Below are positions 15,655-25,259 of a DNA stretch of 64,000 nt, piece by piece. Position numbers and translations under genes: made by a program. The stretch's first letter is position 1. Each line of letters begins with the position of its first letter. Under the pieces are notes generated by a model, which did no database searches, had not been told where the DNA came from, and saw only the letters and a list, made by a program, of their open reading frames with translations. Origin of the DNA: Schaalia odontolytica (GTDB lineage Bacteria; Actinomycetota; Actinomycetes; Actinomycetales; Actinomycetaceae); the NCBI RefSeq assembly GCF_024584435.1, contig NZ_CP102197.1:2108001-2172000 (forward strand), read 5' to 3'.

Positions 15655-17802
15655 GTGAGCGCGCGCCGCACCCCCGCCGTGAGCCCCCTTCCCATCTGGG
15701 CGGGGGGCCTCGGCGCGCTCGCCCTCCTCTTCCTGGCCCTGCCCCTCCTCTTCATCCTCGGGCGCGTCGACTGGGGCTCCCTGGGTTCCACGCTCTCCAC
15801 CGATCAGGCGGCCTCCGCCCTGGCCCTCTCCCTGCGCACCTGCCTCCTTGCCCTCGGGGCCGACCTGATCCTCGGCGTGCCCGCCGCCCTCCTCCTGTCG
15901 CGCTCGTGGCGAGGCGTGCGCGCCGCCCGCATCCTCGTCGCACTGCCCCTCTCCCTCCCACCCGTCGTCGCCGGCATCGCGCTGCTCGCCGCCTTCGGCA
16001 GACGCTCCACGCTCGGCGCGCTCCTGAGCGGTGCCGGCCTCGACATCGCCTTCACGACGACCGCCGTCGTCATCGCCCAGGTCTTCGTGTCCCTTCCCTT
16101 CCTCATCGTCACCCTCGAATCCGCCCTCCGCGCCCGCGAGCCGGGGCTCGAGGAGATGGCCTCCTCCCTGGGCGCATCCCCCACGCGCGTCTTCTGGCAG
16201 ATCACCCTCCCCACCGTCCTGCCCGGCCTCGGACGCGGCACCGCGCTGGCGCTGGCCCGATGCCTCGGAGAGTTCGGAGCCACCCTCACCTTCGCGGGGT
16301 CCATGCAGGGAGTCACCCGCACGATGCCCCTGCAGATCTACCTCGCCCGAGAATCCGACGCGGACCTCGCCCTCGCGCTCGGCGTCGTCCTGCTCGCCGT
16401 CGCGGTCCTCGTCGTCGCGCTCACCGAAACCCCCTGGGGACGCGCCGCCTCCCTCCTGCGCGCGGCCTCCCTTCTGCGCGCGGCGACGAGGCGGGCAGAG
16501 GACGACGGCGCCGAGGGACCGGACGATCGGGCGCCCTCTCGGGAGGCCCTCGCCCCCGATCGCGCACCGCGTGAGCAGGCACCCGCCTCCGGCGAGGAAG
16601 CCTCGGCCGCCGAGGACGCCCCGAGCGAACCCGTGCCCGTGCGCGTCGCCGGAACGATCGCCCAGCGCGGCTGGGAGGCGCAGGTCAGCCTGGAGGCGGG
16701 CGTCGTCACCGCCGTGGTCGGCCACAACGGCGCAGGAAAGTCTACCCTCGCCCAGGTCGTGGCCGGAACTCTGCGCCTCGACTCGGGATCCGCGCGGATC
16801 GGGGAGCGCGCCGTTGACGACGCCACCACCTTCGTGCCCGCGCGACGACGCGGCGTCGCCATGGTCTCCCAGGCGCCCCGCATCTTCACGCACATGAGCG
16901 TGGCTGCCAACGTCGCCTTCCCACTGCGGGTGCGCGGCGTCGGACGCGCCCAGGCCAGGGCCGCCGCCATCGATCAGCTGCGGGCCGTCGGCATCGCCGA
17001 CCTCGCTCACAGGCGCGCGTCCGACCTCTCCGGGGGGCAGGCCGCCCGCGTCGCCATCGCCCGAGCCCTCGCCTTCCGGCCCGACGTGCTCATCCTCGAC
17101 GAACCCACCGCCGCCCTCGACGTGGAGGCCACCGCCCAGGTCTCTGCCGTCCTACGTGAACGCCTGAGCCAATCGGGCATCACCACCCTCCTCGTCTCCC
17201 ACGACATCACCGAGGTCCTGGCCCTGGCCTCGCACATGATCGTCATGGGGGACGGCCGCGTCGTCGAGGAAGGGGAACCCGCGCGCATCCTCGCCTCGCC
17301 CTCCTCGGTGTTCGCCGCGCGCCTCGCCGGCCTCAACATCGTCACCGGTTCCGTTGTTCAACGTCCGGGACTGGTCGGCGTGCGCGTCGGCGAGGGGATG
17401 CTGTGGGCTGCGGACGTTGCGCCCGAAGAAAGGGGAGCCGACGCTGCGGGTATCCCGGGCACCGCGCCCGGCGCGGTTACGAATGGTCGGGAAGGCTCCG
17501 GGTCCGCTGGGGGCGTTGGACTGGGTGAGCGCCTCGCCCTGATCTTTCCTCCCGAGGCCGTCGCCCTGGCACGCGAGGAGTCCCACGCCTCGCCCCGCAG
17601 CGTCCTGCCCGGTCGCGTCACCCGGATCGACATCGCTGGCTCCCTGGTCGGCGTCGGCATCGCGCTCGCGGAGGGGGTCTGCGTGACCGCCCGGATCACA
17701 GCCTCGGCGTGGGCCGAACTGGGCGCGGGCCTCGGCGACCCTCTCTGGGCCAGCGTCAAAGCGACCCAGGTGCGCGCGATCCGCATCGCGGCTCGTAGGT
17801 GA
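15655..17802 (+). CDS. modBC: Fused molybdate ABC transporter permease-ATPase ModBC
   Basis: 715 residues from GTG 15655. Residues about 1-270 are the ModB permease with several membrane helices and the EAA-type loop (LEEMASSLGASPTRVFWQITLP). A charged Ala/Glu/Pro linker follows to about 320. The ATPase has Walker A GHNGAGKST near 355, signature LSGGQAARVAIARAL near 458 and Walker B LILDEPTAALD near 480. The C-terminal part (about 580-715) ends with a TOBE-like molybdate-binding domain (SVLPGRVTRIDIAGSLVGV). Most bacteria encode ModB and ModC separately. The linker is low-complexity and the frame is continuous across it. Confidence 0.92.
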   Translation: MSARRTPAVSPLPIWAGGLGALALLFLALPLLFILGRVDWGSLGSTLSTDQAASALALSLRTCLLALGADLILGVPAALLLSRSWRGVRAARILVALPLSLPPVVAGIALLAAFGRRSTLGALLSGAGLDIAFTTTAVVIAQVFVSLPFLIVTLESALRAREPGLEEMASSLGASPTRVFWQITLPTVLPGLGRGTALALARCLGEFGATLTFAGSMQGVTRTMPLQIYLARESDADLALALGVVLLAVAVLVVALTETPWGRAASLLRAASLLRAATRRAEDDGAEGPDDRAPSREALAPDRAPREQAPASGEEASAAEDAPSEPVPVRVAGTIAQRGWEAQVSLEAGVVTAVVGHNGAGKSTLAQVVAGTLRLDSGSARIGERAVDDATTFVPARRRGVAMVSQAPRIFTHMSVAANVAFPLRVRGVGRAQARAAAIDQLRAVGIADLAHRRASDLSGGQAARVAIARALAFRPDVLILDEPTAALDVEATAQVSAVLRERLSQSGITTLLVSHDITEVLALASHMIVMGDGRVVEEGEPARILASPSSVFAARLAGLNIVTGSVVQRPGLVGVRVGEGMLWAADVAPEERGADAAGIPGTAPGAVTNGREGSGSAGGVGLGERLALIFPPEAVALAREESHASPRSVLPGRVTRIDIAGSLVGVGIALAEGVCVTARITASAWAELGAGLGDPLWASVKATQVRAIRIAARR

Positions 17803-18574
17803 CTCGGCGCGCCCGTCTGTTTGCTTGGGTTTCGGCGCAGATTGCGAGGCCGATGGTGCAGGCTTGCGGCATCTGGGCCCTCGAGGTGGTGGGGTTAACC
17901 CATCAATGCGCAGCTGGGCCCTGCTAGTGGAGCCTGGGTCACCGTGCCCAGCCGCCACTAGGTGGGTTAACGTGCGCGTAGGTGGGCCGAGGCCACCACC
18001 AGGTGGGTTAACGTGCGCCCCCCCCGGGGCACGCCCCCGGAGCGCGTCGCCGTTTGTTGGGCACCGTCGCAGATTGCGAGGATGCTGGCGTCGGCTTGCG
18101 GTGGCTTGTGGCGGTGGGGCCCTCGAGGTGGCAGGGTTAACCCATTGATGCGCAGCTGGGCCCTGCTAGTGGAGCCTGGGCCACTGTGCCCAGCCGCCAC
18201 TAGGTGGGTTAACGTGCGCATAGGTGGGCCGAGGCCACCACCAGGTGGGTTAACGTGCGCATAGGTGGGCCGAGGCCGCCACTAGGTGGGTTAACGTGCG
18301 CCCCCCGGAGCGCGGCCCCGGAGCACGCCCCCCGGAGCACCCCCCGAAGTGCCGCCCACAACGCGCCCCGCTACCACCGGGTTGATTTTCGAAACGCTTC
18401 ATATGTTGTAATTCCTGCTCGGTGCTCCTCACACCCTTTTTCCCGCCGACATGCGGCCATCGACATATCGGCGGGACAATGCCCGTTTAACAGCATGTCG
18501 CCGAGCCTCCCCGGTGGAGCTTTGACGCGCCACCATCAGGGTTCTATGTTGTGGGTTGATCCCAGGAGGTCCCC
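17803..18574. repeat. Intergenic repeat region with seven GTTAAC-centred units
   Basis: Between modBC and the dehydratase gene. GTTAAC occurs at 17894, 17966, 18007, 18136, 18208, 18249 and 18290. Spacing shows two periods: a 41-bp unit (GTGGGTTAACGTGCG core; 17966 to 18007, 18208 to 18249 to 18290) inside a 242-bp unit (17894 to 18136, 17966 to 18208). The first site in each large unit is the palindrome GGGTTAACCC. Short frames here are not credible genes. The last 190 bases hold the GGAGGT ribosome site (18565-18570) of the next gene. Confidence 0.85.
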
Positions 18575-21500
18575 ATGACAACGCAGCGCCCAGACGCTCC
18601 ACGTCCCTATCAGCTCGGAATCGACGTCGGCTCCACGACGGTCAAAGCCGTCGTCCTGGACGGAAACCGCCGCATGTTCTCCGACTACCGGCGCCACAAC
18701 GCCGACGTGCGCGCATCCCTGGGGGCACTCCTCGCTGACGTCGAGCGCTCCCTGCCCGGCATCCGCGTCCATGCGGCCATCACCGGATCCGGTGGCCTGA
18801 CGACGGCACGCGCCATGGGCATCCCCTTCGTCCAGGAGGTTATCGCTGGCACCGAGGCCACCCAGCGCCTCCACCCCGAGGTCGATGTCGTCATCGAGCT
18901 GGGCGGCGAGGACGCCAAGCTCACCTACCTGCACCCCACCCCCGAGCAGCGCATGAACGGCACCTGCGCGGGAGGAACGGGCGCCTTCATCGACCAGATG
19001 GCCACGCTCCTGCACACCGACGCGGCCGGCCTGGGCGAGCTGGCCACCCGCCACACCCAGCTCTACCCGATCGCCTCGCGCTGCGGCGTCTTCGCCAAGT
19101 CCGACATCCAGCCCCTCATCAACCAGGGCGCCGCCCACGAGGACCTGGCCGCCTCCATCTTCAACGCCGTCGCCACCCAGACCATCGCAGGCCTGGCGTG
19201 CGGGCGCCCGATCCGAGGCACCGTCATGTTCCTGGGCGGACCCCTGCACTTCCTGCCCGCCCTGCGCGAGGCCTACAAGACCCTCCTGCCCAAGGCCGAC
19301 GCCTTCGTCACCCCCGACGACGCCCAGCTTTACGTCGCGATCGGTGCCGCCCTGCTGGCCGACAAGGAGGCTGCCAAGAGGCAACGCCAGGCCGAGGAGG
19401 CCGGCGCCACCCCCATCGACGCGGGCGGAGAGCGGCTCTCGGCGCTCATGAAGCGCCTCGCCGCCGCCCCCGTCCAGGTCGAATCCCCGCGCATGGACCC
19501 GCTCTTTGCCTCCCCCGAAGACCGCGACGAGTTCATGGCCCGCCACAGCCTCGACGTCATCCCCAAGGCCAGCCTCGACGAGGCCCAGGGGCGCTGCTGG
19601 CTCGGCATCGACGCGGGCTCGACCACGATCAAGGCCGTCGTCATTGACTCGTGCGACCGTATCGTCTTCACCCACTACGCCTCCAACGAGGGCGACCCCG
19701 TCGCCGCCGCCGTCGACATCGTGCGCGCGGTGCGCGGCGCGCTGCCGCAGGGCTGCGAGATCGGGCGCTCCTGCTCCACGGGATACGGCGAGGGCCTGGT
19801 GAAGTCCGCCCTCACCCTGGACGAGGGCGAGATCGAGACGATGGCCCACTACCGGGCCGCCGAGTTCATCTGCCCCGGCGTCACCTCCGTCATCGACATC
19901 GGAGGCCAGGACATGAAGTACCTGCGCATCCGCGACCACGCCGTGGACTCCATCTCCGTCAACGAAGCCTGCTCGTCGGGCTGCGGATCCTTCCTGCAGA
20001 CCTTCGCGCAGACGATGGGCACCGACGTGCGTTCCTTCGCCCGCATGGCCATGGAATCCGCCTCGCCCGTCGACTTGGGCACCCGGTGCACGGTCTTCAT
20101 GAACTCCTCCGTCAAGCAGGCGCAGAAGGAAGGGGCGGACGTGCGCGACATCAGCGCAGGCCTGTCCTACTCCGTCGTGCGCAACGCCCTCTACAAGGTC
20201 ATCAAACTCAAGGACCCCTCCGACCTGGGGGAGAAGGTCGTCGTCCAGGGCGGCACCTTCCTCAACGACTCCGTCCTGCGCGCCTTCGAGCTCCTCACCG
20301 GGCGAGAAGTGGTGCGCCCCGACATCGCCGGACTCATGGGAGCCTACGGCGCGGCCCTCACCGCGCGCATGCACGACACCGGGGAGGGGACCTCGTCCCT
20401 GGCCACCGTCGAGGCCCTCGAGGACTTCAGCGTGGAGACCACCCGCAAGACGTGCCGCCTGTGCCAGAACCACTGCCAGATGACGATCTCGACGTTCTCC
20501 AACGGCGAGCGCCACGTCTCGGGCAACCGCTGCGAGCGCGGCGCCTCCCTGGAGCGCGTGCCCAAGAAGTCCGACCTGCCCAACCTCTACGACTGGAAGT
20601 ACAAGCGGATCTTCGGGTATCGGCGGCTCACCGAAAAGAAAGCTTTCCGGGGCGACATCGGCGTGCCGCGCGTGCTCGGCATGTACGAAAACTACCCGTT
20701 CTGGTTCACGATGCTCACCGCCCTGGGCTTCCGCGTCATGATCTCCGGGCGCTCCAACCACGACCTCTTCGAGACCGGCATGGAGTCCATCCCCTCGGAG
20801 AACGTGTGCTACCCCGCCAAGCTCGTCCACGGGCACATCGAATCCCTGCTCGACAAGGGCATCACCACGATCTTCTACCCGTGCGTCGACTTCGAACAAA
20901 AGCTCACCGAGTCCGACAACTCCTTCAACTGCCCCATCGTCGCCACCTACCCCGAGGTCATCCGCAACAACATGGAGCGGCTCGCCGAACCGGGCGTGCG
21001 CTTCATCAGCCCCTTCATCAACTTCGGCAACCGCGACTACCTTCCCGCCCACCTGTCCAAGACCTTCAAGGAATACGGCTACGACATCCCCGTCGACGAA
21101 ATGAAGGCCGCCCTCGACAAGGCGTGGGAGGAAGACGCCGCCGTCAAGGCCGAAATCCGGGCCAAGGGCGTCGAAACCATCGAGTGGATGCGCGAAAACG
21201 GTGTGCGTGGAATCGTGCTGGCGGGGCGCCCCTACCACCTGGATCCCGAGATCAACCACGGGATCCCCGAGGTCATCGTCGGCCTCGGAATGGCCGTCCT
21301 CACCGAAGACAGCATCATCGACGCCCGCCTCGAACGCCCCCTGCGTGTCGTCGACCAGTGGTCCTACCACTCGCGCCTCTACGAGGCCGCCGCCCGCGTC
21401 GGCGATGAACCCGACCTCGCGATGGTCCAGCTCAACTCCTTCGGCTGCGGCGTTGACGCCATCACCGCCGACCAGGTCCAGGAGATCCTCGAAGGGCGCG

Positions 21501-23128
21501 GTGACGTGCACACCGTCCTCAAGATCGACGAGGTCTCCAACCTGGGCGCCGCCAAGATTCGCCTGCGCTCCCTCGACGCTGCCATCACCGAGCGCGCCTC
21601 GCTCACCGCCGACTCCGACGAGGAGGCGGCAACGGGAACGCGAGGAGAGGAACTGGCCCCCGCCTCGTCGGTCGGCCTCGTCTCCGGCGCCGTCGACACC
21701 GCCGCCCTGCGCGACCCCTCGGGGGACGCCGCCCGCGAAGAGGAGGCCCGCCACATCCATCCGCGCGCCGTCTTCACCGAGGAGATGCGCGAGGCCGGGT
21801 ACGAGATCCTCGCCCCCCAGATGTCGCCGATCCACTTCCGCTTCCTCACCCCCCTCTTCGCGAGCGCGGGCCTGAAAGTGCGGGTCCTGGAACACACGAC
21901 GCGCGCCTCCATGGAGGTGGGCCTCAAGTACGTCAACAACGACTCGTGCTACCCCGCGATCGTCGTCATCGGTCAGCTCCTCGAAGAGTTCATCTCGGGG
22001 CGCGCCGACCCCGACCGCACCGCTGTCGGGATCACCCAGACGGGCGGCATGTGCCGCGCCACCAACTACGCGGCACTCCTGCGCAAGGGGCTGCGCGACG
22101 CCGGGTACCCGCAGGTGCCCGTCATCGCGCTGTCGGTGCAGGGAATCGAAGACAACCCGGGCTTCCGCCTGGGTGCCGCCCAGATCCACAAGGCCATCCA
22201 GGCCTTCGTCATTGGGGACGCCATCCAGTCGATGCTCCTGCGCGTGCGCCCCTACGAGGAGCGCCCCGGGGCCGCGATGGAGCTGTACCGCACGTGGGAC
22301 GGCTACGTCCAGGAGTGGATCACCACCGGGCGGGTTGCCGCCCTGGGAGGGCGCACCTCTTACTCAAAGATCATCCGCGAGTGCGTGCGCGCCTTCGACG
22401 CCCTGCCCCTGCGCGACATCCCCCGCAAGCCGCGCGTCGGCCTCGTCGGCGAGATCCTGGTGAAGTTCCACCCCGACGCCAACAACCACGCCGTCGACGT
22501 CATCGAGGCCGAGGGCTGCGAGGCGGAGTTGCCCGGCCTCATGCAGTTCTTCCACAACTCCGTCGCGACCGCCGCGTGGGACAAGGAAAACCTCGGCATC
22601 GACGGCAAGCAGCGCTACATCATGCCGATCGTCCTGTGGGCGCTCAAGAAGTACGAGAAACCCGTGCACCGCGCCTTCGCCGCCACGAACGGCAAGTTCG
22701 AGCCGCACCGGCCCATCGAGGAGATGATCTCCCGATCCCAGGACATCGCTCGGCTCGGCAACCAGGCCGGCGAGGGCTGGTACCTGACCGCCGAGATGGT
22801 GGACATGATCGAACACGGGTGTCCCAACATCATCTGCGCCCAGCCCTTCGCGTGCCTGCCCAACCACGTCGTCGGCAAGGGCATGTTCCGCGCGCTGCGC
22901 ACCCGGTACCCCGAGGCCAACATCGTGGCCGTCGACTACGACCCGGGAGCCTCGGAAGTCAACCAGCTCAACCGCATCAAGCTGATGCTGGCCACCGCCC
23001 TGCAATCCCCCGACGCGCGCGACGGCGAGGTCCTGCACCTCGTGGACGCGGAGGAGCCGCCCGGCGGCTCGGGAGCGGTCATGCTCGGAATGCCCACCGT
23101 CCCCCGCAGGAGGGCCGCGTTCCGCTAA
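18575..23128 (+). CDS. Giant acyl-CoA dehydratase activase/BcrAD-BadFG fusion protein
   Basis: 1517 residues from ATG 18575 with GGAGGT upstream. Two ASKHA-type ATPase domains are visible, each opening with a phosphate loop (GIDVGSTTVKAV near 15; GIDAGSTTIKAV near 345) and each with a Cys-bearing glycine loop (NGTCAGGTGAF; NEACSSGCGSF) as in radical dehydratase activators that hold a [4Fe-4S] cluster. After these come a Cys-rich segment (TCRLCQNHCQM), a DUF2229-like CoA-activase region (ENVCYPAKLVHGH, FYPCVDFE) and a C-terminal 2-hydroxyglutaryl-CoA dehydratase-like part. In the family the activase fires one electron into a dehydratase. Function as a complete system in one chain is inference; the substrate is unknown. 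No partner genes adjoin it. Confidence 0.85.
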   Translation: MTTQRPDAPRPYQLGIDVGSTTVKAVVLDGNRRMFSDYRRHNADVRASLGALLADVERSLPGIRVHAAITGSGGLTTARAMGIPFVQEVIAGTEATQRLHPEVDVVIELGGEDAKLTYLHPTPEQRMNGTCAGGTGAFIDQMATLLHTDAAGLGELATRHTQLYPIASRCGVFAKSDIQPLINQGAAHEDLAASIFNAVATQTIAGLACGRPIRGTVMFLGGPLHFLPALREAYKTLLPKADAFVTPDDAQLYVAIGAALLADKEAAKRQRQAEEAGATPIDAGGERLSALMKRLAAAPVQVESPRMDPLFASPEDRDEFMARHSLDVIPKASLDEAQGRCWLGIDAGSTTIKAVVIDSCDRIVFTHYASNEGDPVAAAVDIVRAVRGALPQGCEIGRSCSTGYGEGLVKSALTLDEGEIETMAHYRAAEFICPGVTSVIDIGGQDMKYLRIRDHAVDSISVNEACSSGCGSFLQTFAQTMGTDVRSFARMAMESASPVDLGTRCTVFMNSSVKQAQKEGADVRDISAGLSYSVVRNALYKVIKLKDPSDLGEKVVVQGGTFLNDSVLRAFELLTGREVVRPDIAGLMGAYGAALTARMHDTGEGTSSLATVEALEDFSVETTRKTCRLCQNHCQMTISTFSNGERHVSGNRCERGASLERVPKKSDLPNLYDWKYKRIFGYRRLTEKKAFRGDIGVPRVLGMYENYPFWFTMLTALGFRVMISGRSNHDLFETGMESIPSENVCYPAKLVHGHIESLLDKGITTIFYPCVDFEQKLTESDNSFNCPIVATYPEVIRNNMERLAEPGVRFISPFINFGNRDYLPAHLSKTFKEYGYDIPVDEMKAALDKAWEEDAAVKAEIRAKGVETIEWMRENGVRGIVLAGRPYHLDPEINHGIPEVIVGLGMAVLTEDSIIDARLERPLRVVDQWSYHSRLYEAAARVGDEPDLAMVQLNSFGCGVDAITADQVQEILEGRGDVHTVLKIDEVSNLGAAKIRLRSLDAAITERASLTADSDEEAATGTRGEELAPASSVGLVSGAVDTAALRDPSGDAAREEEARHIHPRAVFTEEMREAGYEILAPQMSPIHFRFLTPLFASAGLKVRVLEHTTRASMEVGLKYVNNDSCYPAIVVIGQLLEEFISGRADPDRTAVGITQTGGMCRATNYAALLRKGLRDAGYPQVPVIALSVQGIEDNPGFRLGAAQIHKAIQAFVIGDAIQSMLLRVRPYEERPGAAMELYRTWDGYVQEWITTGRVAALGGRTSYSKIIRECVRAFDALPLRDIPRKPRVGLVGEILVKFHPDANNHAVDVIEAEGCEAELPGLMQFFHNSVATAAWDKENLGIDGKQRYIMPIVLWALKKYEKPVHRAFAATNGKFEPHRPIEEMISRSQDIARLGNQAGEGWYLTAEMVDMIEHGCPNIICAQPFACLPNHVVGKGMFRALRTRYPEANIVAVDYDPGASEVNQLNRIKLMLATALQSPDARDGEVLHLVDAEEPPGGSGAVMLGMPTVPRRRAAFR

Positions 23129-23283
23129 GTTTCCTCAAGCGCGTTCCGCTAAGACCCGTCGAGGCGGTGGCGCGGGGGACAGTTCGCAGTGGCCGCCCGC
23201 GTCGGCGCAGTGGCCGCCGGAGACGCCGACGAACTCGCCAAGGCGAACCGCCCCCGCGTCGGCGCACCGCGCTCTGCGCTGGC

Positions 23284-24900
23284 CTAGCGAAGCCCCTGAG
23301 GCGGGGCAGGCATGAAGCCTCGCCCGATCTCGAAGCCCGCCGGAGCCCACCCCGTGCCGTAGGACAGTCGCACCGACACCTCGCGCACGCCCGAGGCCGG
23401 CCACTCCACGGGGAGGAAAGCCGTCTCGCCGGGCGCGACATCCAGGAACGCCGGGTACTCCCACGTCGCGTGCCCGTCCTCGACGGTGCGGCACAGGAAC
23501 TCTAGGTCACCCGTCGAGGTGAAGGTCATGTGATTGCGCACGGTCACCCCCGAGTAGGAGGGGGCCACCGACACGGGAGCGTAGTGCAGCTCCTCGCCGC
23601 GGATCTTCTCCAGCTCCGGGAAGCCGCTTGCGCTCATCAGCGGCCTCGTCGGATCCAAGGAACGCGCGAGCTCCTCCTGCCCGCTGTCGCCAAGCGACCA
23701 GGCGATCACGCTCGGGTGGGCGCGATCCCGACGAATCGCGGCTTCGACCGCCTCGGCGCAGGCCTCGCCCGACCGGTGCAGCGCGGAGGGACGGTCGATG
23801 ATGTAGAGGCCGTACTCGTCCGCGAGCTCGTAGAAACGGGCGTGCACGGGCGCGTCCGAGATCTCGATGGCGTTGACCCCGTGGCGCTTGCACCACACGA
23901 TGTCCTCCAGCATCTCGGGCAGCCCGACCGCCAAACCCGTGCGGGGGTGGCACTCGTTGCGGCGCACCCCCCGCAGCACCAGGGGGCGTCCACCCAGGCG
24001 AACGTTCTGTGGCGAGGTCTCAAGACCCCGGAAGCCCACCTGCAGGGCGATGGTGTCCTCGGTGCCGTCCTCGGCGCTCAGCGTCACCACCAGCGTGTAC
24101 AGGGCGGGCTCTTCCGCGCTCCACGGGATCACGTCGAGTCCCTGAGCCACGATGGGCGCGTCGGGAACGCCGCGAGCGGACCACATCTCCTCCTGGTGAG
24201 CCTCGCCGAGCAGGGCGGCGCGCAGACGCCCACCCCCCGTCGCCTCGATCTCCAGCCGCAGGCTTCCCGATGCCCCGTCGTGGGAGGCCATCGGAAAGAC
24301 ATCCACGAGGTGGGAGGGGGGCCGTGCCTCCAGCGACACTTCCCGGAACAGGCCGTGGCAGCACGCGGGAGATTCCAGCAGGAGCACGCTAATCGCGTGC
24401 GTGTGCGTCGGCTCCAGGGCGTCGGTCACGTCGAAGGCCGCAGGAATGAAACCATCCGGACAGAAGCCGACGAAGGAGCCATCGACCCACGCGTACAGCG
24501 GCCCCGAGAAACCGCCGAAGGTCAGGGTCATCATCCATCCGCGCTCGCTTGCTTCCTTGAGCGGGGCGTCGAGGGAGAACTCGCGGCGCAGGATCGAGGC
24601 GCGGACCCGGCTCTCGGCGTGCTCATCCCGGGCTGCGGCATCGGGTGAACGCTCGTTCTGAGAGGGCCAGGAGCCGTCCAACTCCAGGATGCCGGGCACG
24701 GAGGTGGCCCCGAAGTTTCGCTGGGTGGGGGCGCGCTCAATGAGCTCGGCGGCAGTGCCGATCGCGCTACTGACCTGCCAGGTGCTGGAGAGCATCTGGA
24801 TCGGCCGACGTGACCTCCACGTCGAGTGAACCCGGAGGTGGTTCACCGACGCTCCTGGGTCCCGCAGCCACGCGACGTCCGGTTCCAGGATGTGGTTCAT
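23284..24900 (-). CDS. GH2 beta-galactosidase-like protein without catalytic residues
   Basis: 538 residues, against about 1000 for LacZ-type enzymes. Residues 1-200 fit the sugar-binding jelly roll, 200-300 the immunoglobulin-like domain, and 300-420 the first half of the TIM barrel (LRGVRRNECHP for GVNRHEHHP; FYELADEYGLYIIDR). The barrel motif DEANIE-x-HG is DRPSALHRSG, and HPSVIAWSLGNE is HPSVIAWSLGDS at 395-406, so the acid/base Glu is absent. The barrel half with the nucleophile Glu is skipped. The chain resumes with a LacZ domain-4-like segment (VRNHMTFTS to IGRGFMP). The frame is intact over its full length, so it looks like a maintained non-enzymatic protein or a recent in-frame wreck. 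Weak ribosome site at ATG 24900. Confidence 0.8.
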   Translation of the reverse strand: MNHILEPDVAWLRDPGASVNHLRVHSTWRSRRPIQMLSSTWQVSSAIGTAAELIERAPTQRNFGATSVPGILELDGSWPSQNERSPDAAARDEHAESRVRASILRREFSLDAPLKEASERGWMMTLTFGGFSGPLYAWVDGSFVGFCPDGFIPAAFDVTDALEPTHTHAISVLLLESPACCHGLFREVSLEARPPSHLVDVFPMASHDGASGSLRLEIEATGGGRLRAALLGEAHQEEMWSARGVPDAPIVAQGLDVIPWSAEEPALYTLVVTLSAEDGTEDTIALQVGFRGLETSPQNVRLGGRPLVLRGVRRNECHPRTGLAVGLPEMLEDIVWCKRHGVNAIEISDAPVHARFYELADEYGLYIIDRPSALHRSGEACAEAVEAAIRRDRAHPSVIAWSLGDSGQEELARSLDPTRPLMSASGFPELEKIRGEELHYAPVSVAPSYSGVTVRNHMTFTSTGDLEFLCRTVEDGHATWEYPAFLDVAPGETAFLPVEWPASGVREVSVRLSYGTGWAPAGFEIGRGFMPAPPQGLR

Positions 24901-25259
24901 GCGATAAAAGTAGCATTTATTTGTTGGTCACGAAAGAGTAAATGTGGCTAAAGATGATGCAAATGTGTGTTGACGTGCGCAATAGGCCGGATATCCAAAG
25001 GGAGGATGATCACATTGTGGGACTTATGTCCACGCTTGTGGGCATAAAACGGTCCTCGACCCGGGCCTCGCGTCCTCCAGGCTTCGCGTCCTCCAGGCTT
25101 CGCGCTGCCCGGGGCCTCGCGCACCCTAACGCGTGTGCCCGGCGCCGACCTCGCTCTCGCGACACGACGCATCCCCGGCCTCGAATCGGAAGGAACCCCG
25201 GCCTCGTCCCTGTCGACGAAGCCGGGGTCCTCAGCGAAACGAGCGAGGCGCTCAGCGGG
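24901..25259. other. Intergenic region between GH2-like gene and OPT gene
   Basis: 359 bases without a credible gene. The part next to the GH2-like start (about 24900-25060) is AT-richer and must hold its promoter. A short tandem repeat (GCGTCCTCCAGGCTTC, about 25069-25100) and the OPT terminator hairpin follow. Confidence 0.6.
25195..25228 (-). terminator. Terminator-like hairpin of the OPT gene
   Basis: Arms ACCCCGGCCTCGTC and GACGAAGCCGGGGT pair with one mismatch around CCTGTC. It lies 32 bases beyond the OPT stop on the minus strand. No clear T run. Confidence 0.6.

Noticed and set aside
14806-17010. 734-residue Gly/Glu-rich open frame on the minus strand
   Set aside because: Antisense to modA and modBC and of low complexity.
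17813-18302. CRISPR array or origin of replication
   Set aside because: Spacing is regular but the intervening sequence is itself repeated, and no dnaA boxes or dnaA/dnaN genes are nearby.
18536-22189. 1217-residue open frame on the minus strand
   Set aside because: It lies fully antisense to the dehydratase-activase gene, whose motifs and ribosome site are clear. The frame is a GC-bias mirror rich in Gly/Val/Asp/Ala.
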